Shown: positions 8,096 through 15,825 of the stretch, piece after piece
How the letters are laid out: every line of letters starts with the position of its first letter
How positions within the stretch are numbered: position 1 is the first letter of the stretch
Assembly: GCF_015350975.1 (NCBI RefSeq)
Contig: NZ_JADKRX010000004.1
Location: 205,977 to 269,976, forward strand
Direction of reading: 5' to 3'
Length of the DNA stretch: 64,000 bases
Origin: Curtobacterium sp. VKM Ac-1395
GTDB taxonomy: Bacteria > Actinomycetota > Actinomycetes > Actinomycetales > Microbacteriaceae
Made by a program: the position numbers and the translations under genes
The notes under the pieces: model-generated
What the model saw: only the letters and a program-made list of their open reading frames with translations
Database searches by the model: none
What the model was told of the DNA's origin: nothing

Positions 8096-8960
8096 GGGGA
8101 CCCCTGGTGCCCGTGGTGTCCGCGGCGCCGGCACCCACGGTCCGGCGGAGGAACGGCAGCAGCAGGGCCACCACCTGGTCGGGCGTCTCGGTGTGGGGGT
8201 AGTGCCCGGCGCCGTCGATGACCGCCAGTTCGCCGAGGCCCTCGGCCAGGTCGCCGATGACCCGGAGTCCCTCGGCGCGCGGGTCCGCCCAGTCGGGGTC
8301 GGCACTGCCCTCGACGACGAGCACGGGGCAGCGCACGTCGGCGAGGTGGGCGCCGGCGTCGGCGGGGGAGGTCTTGGTCATGGCGCGGAGTGCGGCCATG
8401 CGCTCCGGCTGCTGCAGGGTGGTCTCGATGCGGGCGCGCTCCTGGGTCCAGTCGACGGGCTTCGTCGGGACGGCGACGTCGAGGTAGGCCATCCAGCCGG
8501 CCAGGCTGCCGGTCGTCATGACCTTCGCGAGCTGCAGGGTGCCGGCGCGGTGGTGCTTGTTGCGCAGGAGCCCGACGAGGTCGACGCCCTGCTTCCGGGT
8601 GAACGGGGCGAGCTCGACGATGCCGACGACCACGTCGGGAGCGGTCGCCGCGGCGATGGTGGCGGCACCGCCGCTGATGGACTGCCCGACGACGACGGCC
8701 GGCCCTCCCAGGTGACGGACGACGGCGACGAGGTCGCGGGCGATGTCCGTGCGCTGGTACGACGGCCACGTGGCGCTCGAGTCGCCGCAGCCGCGGATGT
8801 CGACGTTCGCGACCCGGTAGCCGGCGGCGACGAGCTGCGGGACGACGAACCGGTACGCGTGGCGGCTGTCGCCCATGCCGTGCGCGAGGACCACGAGCGG
8901 GCCGGCACCGGTGACGTCCACCGCGATGGTCCCGTCGTCGGTGGTGATGTGTTCGAGCAT
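8088..8960 (-). CDS. Alpha/beta-fold hydrolase
   Basis: 290 residues of the alpha/beta hydrolase fold: oxyanion HGMGDSRH (~30-37), nucleophile elbow GQSISGGA with catalytic Ser, acid in VVEGSADPDW, and catalytic His in DGAGHYPHTETP near the C terminus. This is the epoxide-hydrolase/haloperoxidase-like pattern. ATG at 8960 is chosen because AGGAGG lies six bases upstream; a longer TTG start at 8990 would fall inside the operator. It is the first gene of an operon with the TetR gene. It acts on an unknown ester, lactone or epoxide in the cytoplasm; such hydrolase/TetR pairs usually respond to a toxic or signalling small molecule, which is inference. Confidence 0.88.
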   Translation of the reverse strand: MLEHITTDDGTIAVDVTGAGPLVVLAHGMGDSRHAYRFVVPQLVAAGYRVANVDIRGCGDSSATWPSYQRTDIARDLVAVVRHLGGPAVVVGQSISGGAATIAAATAPDVVVGIVELAPFTRKQGVDLVGLLRNKHHRAGTLQLAKVMTTGSLAGWMAYLDVAVPTKPVDWTQERARIETTLQQPERMAALRAMTKTSPADAGAHLADVRCPVLVVEGSADPDWADPRAEGLRVIGDLAEGLGELAVIDGAGHYPHTETPDQVVALLLPFLRRTVGAGAADTTGTRGPRA

Positions 8961-8970
8961 GTCGGCCTCC

Positions 8971-9009
8971 TGGCTAATGGTTGTAGCCAAAAGCTACGAC
9001 CATTAGCCA
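8971..9009. promoter_or_regulatory. 39-bp TetR-type operator
   Basis: Arms TGGCTAATGGTTGTAGC (8971-8987) and GCTACGACCATTAGCCA (8993-9009) are complementary except at one position, with spacer CAAAA. The site lies 11 bases upstream of the hydrolase ATG and 22 bases before the TAGGCT hexamer of the divergent UbiA gene, so its regulator could affect both. Confidence 0.88.
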
Positions 9010-9042
9010 GCGATGTCAACACCTCGTCCGTAGGCTGGCCCG

Positions 9043-9897
9043 ATGACGTCACCGGCGCGCCTGCTCTTCGCCTCGTCGCACCCCGGGCCCACGGTCACGG
9101 TCACGGTGCTCGCCGCGGTCATCGCCGCCGCGGTCGGCCACCCGGTGTGGCTCGTGGTGCTGGTCGCGCTGACGGTGGTCGCCGGGCAGCTGTCGATCGG
9201 CCTGGCGAACGACTGGATCGACGCCGACCGCGACCGGGCCGTCGGCCGCTCGGACAAGCCGGTCGCCCGCGGTCTCATCCGCAAGGAGACGGTCCGGGAC
9301 GCCGCCGTCGTCACCGCCGGCATCGCCGTCGTCCTCTCCCTGTTCCTCGGACCGGTCGCCGCCGTCGCGCACCTGGTGCTGGTGGCCGCCGGGTGGGCAT
9401 ACGACGCCGGCCTGAAGCGCTCGGTCTGGTCCGTGGCACCGTTCGTCGTCGCGTTCGGGCTGCTGCCGGTGGTCGCCGTGTCCGCCGGTGCCGACGCGCA
9501 GCTCCCCGCCGCGTGGGCGATCGCGACCGGCGCGGTGTTCGGCGTCGCGATCCACTGCACGAACGTCCTGCCCGACCTGGTCGACGACGAGGCGACGGGT
9601 GTGCGCGGCTTCCCGCACCGGCTCGGTCTGCACGCCGCGGGCGTGGTCGCGTTCGCGTCGCTCGTGGTCGCCGCCGGACTCGTCCTCGTCGGTCAGCTCG
9701 GCGGGGACGACCCGGTGCGTGGCCTCGGCGTCGTGCTCGCGGTCACCGGCACGGTCGTGGTCGTCGTGCTCGCCGTCGTCGGCGTCCGTCTCGTGCTCAC
9801 CGGGCCACCGACCCGCGTGCTGTTCCGGCTGGTCATCGTGTCGTCGCTGGTGCTCGTCGTCGAGCTGGGACTCGCGGGGGCGCGGCTCGTCGCCTGA
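9043..9897 (+). CDS. UbiA-family prenyltransferase
   Basis: 284 residues with eight or nine membrane helices. The first Asp-rich motif NDWIDADRD (~57-65) binds the Mg-pyrophosphate of the prenyl donor, and the second motif appears as DLVDDEATG (~178-186). These match UbiA-type enzymes that attach prenyl chains to aromatic or quinone-like acceptors in the membrane. TAGGCT at 9031-9036 sits six bases before the ATG, suggesting a leaderless transcript. It converges on an FAD monooxygenase gene six bases away. UbiA and monooxygenase genes often share meroterpenoid or quinone pathways, but no polyketide synthase or quinone-ring gene is nearby, so the acceptor is unknown. Confidence 0.85.
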   Translation: MTSPARLLFASSHPGPTVTVTVLAAVIAAAVGHPVWLVVLVALTVVAGQLSIGLANDWIDADRDRAVGRSDKPVARGLIRKETVRDAAVVTAGIAVVLSLFLGPVAAVAHLVLVAAGWAYDAGLKRSVWSVAPFVVAFGLLPVVAVSAGADAQLPAAWAIATGAVFGVAIHCTNVLPDLVDDEATGVRGFPHRLGLHAAGVVAFASLVVAAGLVLVGQLGGDDPVRGLGVVLAVTGTVVVVVLAVVGVRLVLTGPPTRVLFRLVIVSSLVLVVELGLAGARLVA

Positions 9898-9903
9898 GGG
9901 GCT

Positions 9904-11079
9904 TCAGGCCCACCGCATCGCGTACAGGCGCGCCAGCAGGTCGGCGGTCGGGAGGCCCAAGGCCGTCCGCAACAGCGCCTCACGAGCCAGCACGGCCGGC
10001 CCCACGGCACGGCTACCGACGGCCATGTTGGCCTCGGCCTGACGCGCGGCCCGCCGGGCGACCGCCTGTCGGCGGCGGGCGTAGCCGGGCCACGGGCCGG
10101 CGCTGCCCGTGCGGACACCGGCCGTCAGCAGGGGAGCGAGGTCGGCGGCGTCGAGCCAGCCGAGGTTCATGCCCTGCCCGCCGATCGGGCTGATCTCGTG
10201 CGCGGCGTCGCCGATGAGGACGACGCGGCCGATCCCCACGCGGAGCGCCTCGCGGCGACGGACCCGGAAGCCGCTGAGCATCGAGCAGGTGTCGGGGTCG
10301 ACCGCGGCTCCCGTGCGCTCGCGGACGGTCCGGGCGAGCGTGCCCGCGTCCACCTCGTCGTCCGCCGGGGTCCCACGCCCGACAAGCGCGACGTAGCGAC
10401 GGCGGCCGTCGGGCAGCGGGAACGACTCCACGACGCCATCGGGTCCGACGTCGACCAGCCCCGTCGAGCGGGCGGACACGGGCTCGGGGTCGGCGAAGTC
10501 GCCCATCACGTAGCGGTCGGGGTAGTCGCGGCCGACGGTGTCGATCCCGAGCAGGTCCCGCACGGTGCTGCGGGCGCCGTCGGCACCGACGACGAACCCC
10601 GCGCGCAGGGCGATCGGTGCGCCGTCGGGGCCGGTGCCCTCGACGTCGACGTGGTCCCGGTGGCGGTGCAGCGCGGTGACGCTCGTGCCCGTCCGGAGGG
10701 CGTCCGGCGACCAGGCCGCGAGCCGGTCCCGCAGGATGCCCTCGGTCCGGTGCTGGTCGAGGGTGGCGACGTACGGGTGCGTGGCCGACGCCCGCGCGAA
10801 CGACAGCGTGCCGAGGGTCCGGCCGCGACTCCGGGCGATGCCGTGGCGCACGAGCGTGGCCTCGGCGAGGACCGGCACGTCGGCGCCGATCGCGGCGAAG
10901 GCGTCGAGGGAGGGTGCGTGGATGCCGATCGCCCGCGAGCCCCACGGGGTGGTGTCCCGCCGCTCCCACACCTGCACGTCGAGCCCCGACTGCGCGAGCA
11001 GCGCCGCGAGGAACACCCCGACCGGGCCGCCGCCCACCACCAGGACGTCCGTGGACGACCCGGCCACGTCCTGGGTCAC
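9904..11079 (-). CDS. FAD-dependent aromatic monooxygenase/oxidoreductase
   Basis: 391 residues from GTG at 11079, which overlaps the acyltransferase stop by four bases (GTGA). Motifs of class A flavin monooxygenases are all present: the Rossmann GxGxxG in VVGGGPVGVFLAALL (~13-27), the DG motif GADGARSTVRDLLG, and the GD motif LIGDAAHEISPIGGQGMN that binds the FAD ribityl chain. Such enzymes hydroxylate phenolic or polyketide substrates with NAD(P)H and oxygen in the cytosol. It is translationally coupled to a membrane acyltransferase and converges on a UbiA prenyltransferase. A shared tailoring role for the three is possible but not shown. Confidence 0.88.
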   Translation of the reverse strand: MTQDVAGSSTDVLVVGGGPVGVFLAALLAQSGLDVQVWERRDTTPWGSRAIGIHAPSLDAFAAIGADVPVLAEATLVRHGIARSRGRTLGTLSFARASATHPYVATLDQHRTEGILRDRLAAWSPDALRTGTSVTALHRHRDHVDVEGTGPDGAPIALRAGFVVGADGARSTVRDLLGIDTVGRDYPDRYVMGDFADPEPVSARSTGLVDVGPDGVVESFPLPDGRRRYVALVGRGTPADDEVDAGTLARTVRERTGAAVDPDTCSMLSGFRVRRREALRVGIGRVVLIGDAAHEISPIGGQGMNLGWLDAADLAPLLTAGVRTGSAGPWPGYARRRQAVARRAARQAEANMAVGSRAVGPAVLAREALLRTALGLPTADLLARLYAMRWA

Positions 11080-12305
11080 TCGGCCACCTGCGCGGCTGCG
11101 CGCTCCGCTGCCAGCAGGCGCCGAGCCTCCCGGAAGCGGCGGCGGAGCCGTTCGATCGGGACCTCGACGGCGTAGGCCGCACCGACGGCGACCAGGATCG
11201 CGGTGCCGAGCAGCCAGATCCAGGCGGACGCACCGGCGATGCCGGACACCACGGTGCCGAGCAGGGCGATGACCAGTGGGTGCCAGAGGTACGCGGCGTA
11301 CGAGACGCGGCGACCGAACCAGGCCACCGGGCGCCACGAGAGCGCCACGGACACCGGCGTCCGCACGGAGACCAGACCGCCGATCAGCAGCGCGGAGACG
11401 ACACCGGTGGCGGGGAGCAGCAGGCCGAACGTCCAGGCGTGCTGGCCCCAGTCGTCGCCGATCGCGACCTGCACGGCCACCAGGAGCCCGAGACCGACCC
11501 AGGTGCCCACGTGCCCGGCGATCCCGGCCGCCCACGTCCGCACCCGCTCGTCGTCGAGGAGCAGCGCGAGCAGGCAGCCCGTCGCAAGCGGGACCAGGCC
11601 GAGCACGGGGGAGAAGTAGACGTCCGGCGTCGCTCCGCCACCCGGGGTGCGGTAGCTCGCCCACGAGGCGACGGACGCGCCGACGACCACGACGCCGAGA
11701 CCCACGGTGAGCGCTCGACGGTGGGCGCGGACCGCGAACAGCAGCACCAGCACGGGTGGCCAGACGAGGTAGAACTGCTCCTCCATCGACAGGCTCCACG
11801 TGTGCCCGAAGACGCCCTGGGTGGTGTCCCAGAACGAGCGGAAGAGGTTGCCGGTGTAGGTCAGGGCGATGAGGGCGGCCTCGCCGGCGGAGAACGAGGC
11901 GCCCTTGTAGTCGCCGACCCACGACCACAGCGCGATGCCCGCGGCGACCATCACCAGGAGGGCCGGGTACAGGCGGAGCAGGCGCTTCAGCCAGAAGCTG
12001 CCGAGGCGGATCCGGCCGGTGCGTCGCTGTTCGCCGAGGAGCAGCGACGTGATGAGGAAGCCGGAGAGCACGAAGAAGACCTGGACGCCGATGAAGCCGC
12101 CCTCGAAGCCGGCCACGTGCAGGTGGTAGAGCATGACGACGAGGATCGCGACGGTGCGGAGCCCGTCGAGCGCGGTGGCGCGGTGCGCGAGGGGGCCGGC
12201 GGCTGCGGTCGCTGCGGTGTTGGTCGCCGTGCCGGCGGGCGCGGGTGTCGCTGTGCTTGCGGTCGTGCCGGCGGTCGTGGCTTGCGCGAGCGTGCTCGTC
12301 GACAC
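11076..12305 (-). CDS. Membrane acyltransferase, OatA/acyltransferase-3 family
   Basis: 409 residues with about ten membrane helices of the acyltransferase-3 fold. Family signatures are ALDGLRTVAILVVMLYHL (R and H in the first helix), GVQVFFVLSGFLIT (~75-88) and TWSLSMEEQFYLVWP (~170-184). The first 35 residues are Ala/Thr-rich and low in complexity. There is no C-terminal SGNH domain. These enzymes move an acetyl or acyl group onto exported glycans, peptidoglycan or small molecules. The start is GTG with GAGGAG five bases upstream. It overlaps the downstream FAD monooxygenase gene. Confidence 0.88.
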   Translation of the reverse strand: MSTSTLAQATTAGTTASTATPAPAGTATNTAATAAAGPLAHRATALDGLRTVAILVVMLYHLHVAGFEGGFIGVQVFFVLSGFLITSLLLGEQRRTGRIRLGSFWLKRLLRLYPALLVMVAAGIALWSWVGDYKGASFSAGEAALIALTYTGNLFRSFWDTTQGVFGHTWSLSMEEQFYLVWPPVLVLLFAVRAHRRALTVGLGVVVVGASVASWASYRTPGGGATPDVYFSPVLGLVPLATGCLLALLLDDERVRTWAAGIAGHVGTWVGLGLLVAVQVAIGDDWGQHAWTFGLLLPATGVVSALLIGGLVSVRTPVSVALSWRPVAWFGRRVSYAAYLWHPLVIALLGTVVSGIAGASAWIWLLGTAILVAVGAAYAVEVPIERLRRRFREARRLLAAERAAAQVAE

Positions 12306-12370
12306 GTCGCCTCCTCGTCAGGGGTCGGGTTCCTGACCTGCCAGGATGCTCCGTCAGCCCAAGAGCGACC

Positions 12371-12964
12371 TCAAGATCGACCTGTACGTCCGTTCGGCGA
12401 CGGTGCCACGAGGGCCGTCAGGGCGTCGAGGCGTTCCCGGGTGAGGGCCTGCAGGGAGCGGTCCTCGCCCGGTGCGATCCACTGCTGGAACGACAGGTGG
12501 AACACCGTGACGGTCATCTCGGCTGCGAGCGTGGCCCCGGGTTCCCCGATGCCCCGCTCCTGGAGTGCCTCGCCGATGCGGACCGTGAGCGTCGCCAGCT
12601 TGCCGAGTTCGCGCTCGCGGAGGGACGGTTCGGCCTCGATGATCGGCTGGCGCATCCGCGACCAGGCACGGCGCTCGTCGGTGAAGAGGGCTGCCGTGCC
12701 CTCGAGTGCCCGGCTGACGAGCTCGAGCGTGGGGGTGCTGTCCGGCGCGGCCACGATCGGGTCGAGGAACATCGCGACGAAGTCCTCCTGTCCGGCGAAC
12801 AGGACCTCGCGCTTGTCGTCGAAGTGCCGGAAGAAGGTGCGCTCCGTGACCTCGGCAGCGGCGGCGATCTCAGCGACGGTGGTGCGCTCGAACCCCTGCT
12901 CCGCGAAGAGGTGCAGGGACACGCTCTGCAGGCGCTCGCGGGTGCCGGGTTGCCAACGTGCCAT
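12371..12964 (-). CDS. TetR/AcrR-family transcriptional regulator
   Basis: 197 residues. The N-terminal HTH is seen in TTVAEIAAAAEVTERTFFRHFDDKREVL (in the span ~28-56), the signature of the TetR family; the rest is a helical ligand domain. TAGACT at 12971-12976 (minus strand) lies six bases before the ATG, so it is likely leaderless. It is divergent from the NAD-dependent epimerase-like gene at 13085. TGACATC inverted repeats in the shared gap (12978-13028) are probable operators, so it most likely represses itself and the epimerase gene. Confidence 0.87.
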   Translation of the reverse strand: MARWQPGTRERLQSVSLHLFAEQGFERTTVAEIAAAAEVTERTFFRHFDDKREVLFAGQEDFVAMFLDPIVAAPDSTPTLELVSRALEGTAALFTDERRAWSRMRQPIIEAEPSLRERELGKLATLTVRIGEALQERGIGEPGATLAAEMTVTVFHLSFQQWIAPGEDRSLQALTRERLDALTALVAPSPNGRTGRS

Positions 12965-12977
12965 GGGGAGAGTCTAC

Positions 12978-13028
12978 TGATGACAGTGCATGACATCGGG
13001 TGCTACGGTGATGTCAGTCGGTGACATC
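12978..13028. promoter_or_regulatory. TGACATC operator cluster between TetR and epimerase genes
   Basis: GATGTCA-gtcgg-TGACATC at 13010-13028 is a perfect inverted repeat with 7-bp arms. A second, looser site with TGATGACA and ATGACATC lies at 12978-12997. Both sit in the shared promoter region of the divergent genes; TACGGT at 13004-13009 between them may be a -10 element. Confidence 0.75.
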
Positions 13029-13084
13029 GGCTGTCGCCGGCCGATCTCGGCTGTTCCCCGCTGCTCGTCCTGGAAGGACACACC

Positions 13085-13987
13085 ATGCACGTATTCGTCA
13101 CCGGAGCCTCCGGCTGGATCGGCTCCGCCACCGTCGACGAGCTCGTCGCCGCCGGCCACCGCGTCACCGGACTCGTCCGCTCGGACGCCTCCGCCGCTGC
13201 CGTCACCGCCGCCGGTGCCACACCGCTCCGCGGGGACCTCGACGACCTCGACGCCATCCGCCGCGGGGCGTCGGACGCCGACGCCGTCGTGCACCTCGCC
13301 AACAAGCACGACTGGGCGAACGCAGCCGCGACGAACGCCGCCGAGCGTGCCACGGTCGAGACCATCGGCACCGCGCTCGTCGGCACGGACCGCCCCTTCG
13401 TCGTGGCCTCGGGCATCGCCGGGCTCGCGCAGGACCGACCGGCCGTCGAGACCGACGTCTCGCCGTTCAGCGGCCCCGAGGCCATGCGCGGCGGCAGCGA
13501 GAACCGCGCCCTCGACTTCGTCGGCCAGGGCGTCCGGACCGTCGCCGCACGCTTCGCCCCGACCGTGCACGGCGTGGGCGACCACGGCTTCATCGCGCTC
13601 ATCACCGCCGCCGCGACCACGCACGGGGTGTCCGCCTACGTCGGGGAGGGCACCAACTCCTGGTCCGCCGTGCACCGGTCCGACGCTGCGCGGCTCGTCC
13701 GGCTCGGGCTCGAGCAGGCGCCCGCCGGCACCCGCATGCACGCGTCGGCGGAGACCGCGATCCCGACGCGGGCGATCGCCGAGGCCATCGGGGACGCCCT
13801 CGGGCTCCCCGTCACCTCGGTCGACCCGGCCGACGCCGTCGCCCACTTCGGGTTCATCGGGCAGTTCTTCGCGATGGAGATGTCGGGCTCGTCCGCCGCG
13901 ACGCGGGAACTCCTGGGGTGGGAGCCGACCGGCCCCACGCTCCTCGAGGACATCGCCGCGGGCGCCTACGCCGCTGCCGCGCGGTAA
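13085..13987 (+). CDS. Atypical SDR / NAD-dependent epimerase-like oxidoreductase
   Basis: 300 residues with an N-terminal Rossmann fold, TGASGWIGSATVDEL (~6-20), of the extended/atypical short-chain dehydrogenase group. The usual YxxxK catalytic pair is not present where expected (MRGGSENRALDF is found instead), as in atypical SDRs. The C-terminal lobe contains SWSAVHRSDAARLVRLGLE, typical of the family. A good ribosome site, GGAAGGA, precedes the ATG. It is controlled, most likely, by the divergent TetR regulator; such pairs commonly respond to reactive aldehydes or xenobiotics. Its stop codon falls inside a 14-bp tandem repeat. Confidence 0.82.
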   Translation: MHVFVTGASGWIGSATVDELVAAGHRVTGLVRSDASAAAVTAAGATPLRGDLDDLDAIRRGASDADAVVHLANKHDWANAAATNAAERATVETIGTALVGTDRPFVVASGIAGLAQDRPAVETDVSPFSGPEAMRGGSENRALDFVGQGVRTVAARFAPTVHGVGDHGFIALITAAATTHGVSAYVGEGTNSWSAVHRSDAARLVRLGLEQAPAGTRMHASAETAIPTRAIAEAIGDALGLPVTSVDPADAVAHFGFIGQFFAMEMSGSSAATRELLGWEPTGPTLLEDIAAGAYAAAAR

Positions 13988-14026
13988 CCGCCGCGCGGTA
14001 ACCGCCGCGCGGTAACCGCCGCGCGG
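13976..14026. repeat. 14-bp tandem repeat spanning a stop codon
   Basis: Three perfect copies of GCCGCGCGGTAACC (13976-13989, 13990-14003, 14004-14017) and a partial fourth. The first copy supplies the TAA stop of the epimerase gene. The unit is 14 bases, so a shift of frame brings the later TAA copies into other frames. Confidence 0.9.
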
Positions 14027-14086
14027 CCCGGCTGGGTCGTGGGCGGGTGCGGGTGCGGCCGGGCGGTGGCCGCCCGGTGGCTGCCC

Positions 14087-14177
14087 CGGTGCGAGGTTGC
14101 CCACACGGTGCGGGTCCCTCGCGCTGCACCGGGTGCACGAACGCGCACCGGCCGGAAGAACGCGCACGGTGCGAGCG
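14087..14177. repeat. Dispersed repeat family B
   Basis: Copies of GGTGCGAGGTTGCCCACAC, GGTGCGGGTCCCTCGC, GCACCGGGTGCACGAACG and GCGCACGGTGCGAGC in direct and inverted order, between the converging epimerase and NADH dehydrogenase genes. Together with the A and C copies that follow, this explains most of the 430-base gap 13988-14417, in which I see no gene. Confidence 0.7.
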
Positions 14178-14192
14178 CCACGAGCCATCCAC

Positions 14193-14236
14193 CGGACGGG
14201 AGGCTCGTGGCAGCCCGGCACCGAGCCGCCCGTCCG
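14193..14236. repeat. Dispersed palindrome family A
   Basis: CGGACGGGAGGCTCG (14193-14207) and CGAGCCGCCCGTCCG (14222-14236) form a hairpin with one mismatch and a 14-base loop. It is one of six intergenic copies of this element in the window. Confidence 0.85.
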
Positions 14237-14265
14237 CCGCGTGGCGGGGAGCGCACGCCGCTTCC

Positions 14266-14312
14266 GACTCGGAACGACAAACCCGAGGTCGTACGACAGC
14301 GATCGTGTCGTC
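14266..14312. repeat. Dispersed repeat family C, copy 1
   Basis: Starts GACTCGGAACGACAA, then GTCGTACGACAGCGATC and GTGTCGT. The 3' arm (TTCCGAGTC in the complete form) has decayed here. A second copy follows 72 bases later. Confidence 0.75.
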
Positions 14313-14337
14313 CGTCACGTTCGACCCAGCGCCTCGC

Positions 14338-14394
14338 GACTCGGAACGACAAAGCCGAGGTCGTACGACAGCGATCGTGTCGTTCGAAGTCGAG
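14338..14394. repeat. Dispersed repeat family C, copy 2
   Basis: GACTCGGAACGACAA, then GAGGTCGTACGACAGCGATC and GTGTCGTTCGAAGTC. It is nearly identical to copy 1 in its left part and ends 23 bases before the NADH dehydrogenase stop codon. The best-preserved copy is at 29997-30050. Confidence 0.75.
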
Positions 14395-14417
14395 ATGCTC
14401 GGCGCAGCGCGTCCGCG

Positions 14418-15716
14418 CTACTCGGCCTTCTGCATCTGCCAGGGCTCGGGCTCGCGGTCGCCGTTCGGGCGCACCGGGCGGACGTCCCCGACGATCGGGA
14501 TGGAGCGCTTCCGCATGAACCACAGGTAGCGCACGAAGAAGTGGGACAGCGTCGACAGGCGGTTGCCGTTGCCGAGCAGCGACGCGATGTGCACCGCGAC
14601 CCAGGCGGCCCACGCGACGGGCCCGACCATCGTGATGCCGCCGCGGAGCTGAGCCACCGCGGCGTTCGTCCCGATCGTGGCCATCGTGCCCTTGTCGTGG
14701 TACTTGAGGTGCTCGGTCGGCTTGCCCTCGAGCGTGCGGACGATCTGCTTGGCGATGTGCTTGCCGCCCTGCAGTGCCGGCTGGGCGAGCTGCGCGAGGG
14801 CGTCGTCCTGCGCGGCGATGTCACCGGCGGCCCAGATGCCCTCGACCCCCTTCACGCTGAGGTCGTCGTTCACCTGGATGCGCCCGCCGTGCGTCTGCGG
14901 CATGCCCCAGTTGGCAACTTCCTTGTGCGCGGCGACGCCCGTGGCCCAGATGACCTGCGACGCCGGGATGAACTCGCCGTCCGCGGTCATGACGCCGTCG
15001 CGGCGGACCTCGGAGACGCCGGTGTTCAGGCGCAGGATGACCCCGCGCTTGCGGAGCACCTTCGCCGCGTACCGACGGAGTCGCGGCGCGAAGGGCTTCA
15101 GCAGCTCACCGCTCCGGTGCACGAGCGTGATGGTGATGTTCCCGCGGACGATCTCCGGGTAGGCGCCCTCGAGCGCCTGGTCGCGCAGCTCGGCGAGCGC
15201 GCCGGCCATCTCGACGCCGGTCGCGCCGCCGCCGACGATGACGATCCGGATCTCGTCCGGGCCCTGGTTGGCTGCCGCTTCCTCCAACCGGGTGAAGAGC
15301 TCGTCGCGGATGCGCAGGGCCTGCGACCGGGAGTACATCGAGTACGCGTACTCGTAGGCGCCCGGGGTGCCGAAGTAGCTCGTGTTGACGCCGTTCGCGA
15401 GGACCAGGTGGTCGTAGTGCAGGTCCTCCCCGTCGGACATCTCGGCGATCTTCTCGTCCGGTCGGATGTTCGTGAGGAGTCCGTGGCGGAACTCGGCGTT
15501 GTCCTGCCGCGCACGGAGGCTGCGGAGGAAGTAGGTCACGTCCCCGGCGTTCAGGCCGCCCGTCGCCACCTGGTACATGAGGGGCTGGAACATGTTGTAG
15601 ACGTGGCGGTCGACGAGGGTGACGCGGACCGGGGCGTCGGCGAGTTCGCGCATGGCGGCGATCCCGGCGAACCCACCGCCGACGATGACGACGTGCGGGC
15701 GAGGGTCCTGCGGCAT
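14418..15716 (-). CDS. ndh: Type II NADH dehydrogenase (NDH-2)
   Basis: 432 residues from ATG at 15716 (GGAG eight bases upstream); the frame is open 13 codons further but without a good start. The FAD-binding Rossmann motif VVIVGGGFAGIAAM lies at ~9-22 and the NAD-binding motif IVIVGGGATGVEMAGAL at ~155-171. It continues with AAGDIAAQ, the FAD-contact Asp, and a C-terminal amphipathic segment that tethers the protein to the inner face of the membrane. NDH-2 passes electrons from NADH to menaquinone without pumping protons. It is a single-gene unit with repeats on its 3' side. Confidence 0.9.
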   Translation of the reverse strand: MPQDPRPHVVIVGGGFAGIAAMRELADAPVRVTLVDRHVYNMFQPLMYQVATGGLNAGDVTYFLRSLRARQDNAEFRHGLLTNIRPDEKIAEMSDGEDLHYDHLVLANGVNTSYFGTPGAYEYAYSMYSRSQALRIRDELFTRLEEAAANQGPDEIRIVIVGGGATGVEMAGALAELRDQALEGAYPEIVRGNITITLVHRSGELLKPFAPRLRRYAAKVLRKRGVILRLNTGVSEVRRDGVMTADGEFIPASQVIWATGVAAHKEVANWGMPQTHGGRIQVNDDLSVKGVEGIWAAGDIAAQDDALAQLAQPALQGGKHIAKQIVRTLEGKPTEHLKYHDKGTMATIGTNAAVAQLRGGITMVGPVAWAAWVAVHIASLLGNGNRLSTLSHFFVRYLWFMRKRSIPIVGDVRPVRPNGDREPEPWQMQKAE

Positions 15717-15825
15717 GGTGAGCTCCGTGGGTGATGCGGTCAACGGCAACCACAACGGTACGCCGCTTCCGGCATCCTCCGGTCCACCCCTGCGGGTGCC
15801 AGATCGGAGGATGGGCGCCGTGCCG

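Noticed and set aside
9043..11079. Complete type III polyketide/meroterpenoid cluster
   Set aside because: No polyketide synthase, terpene synthase or quinone-ring gene is present in the window.
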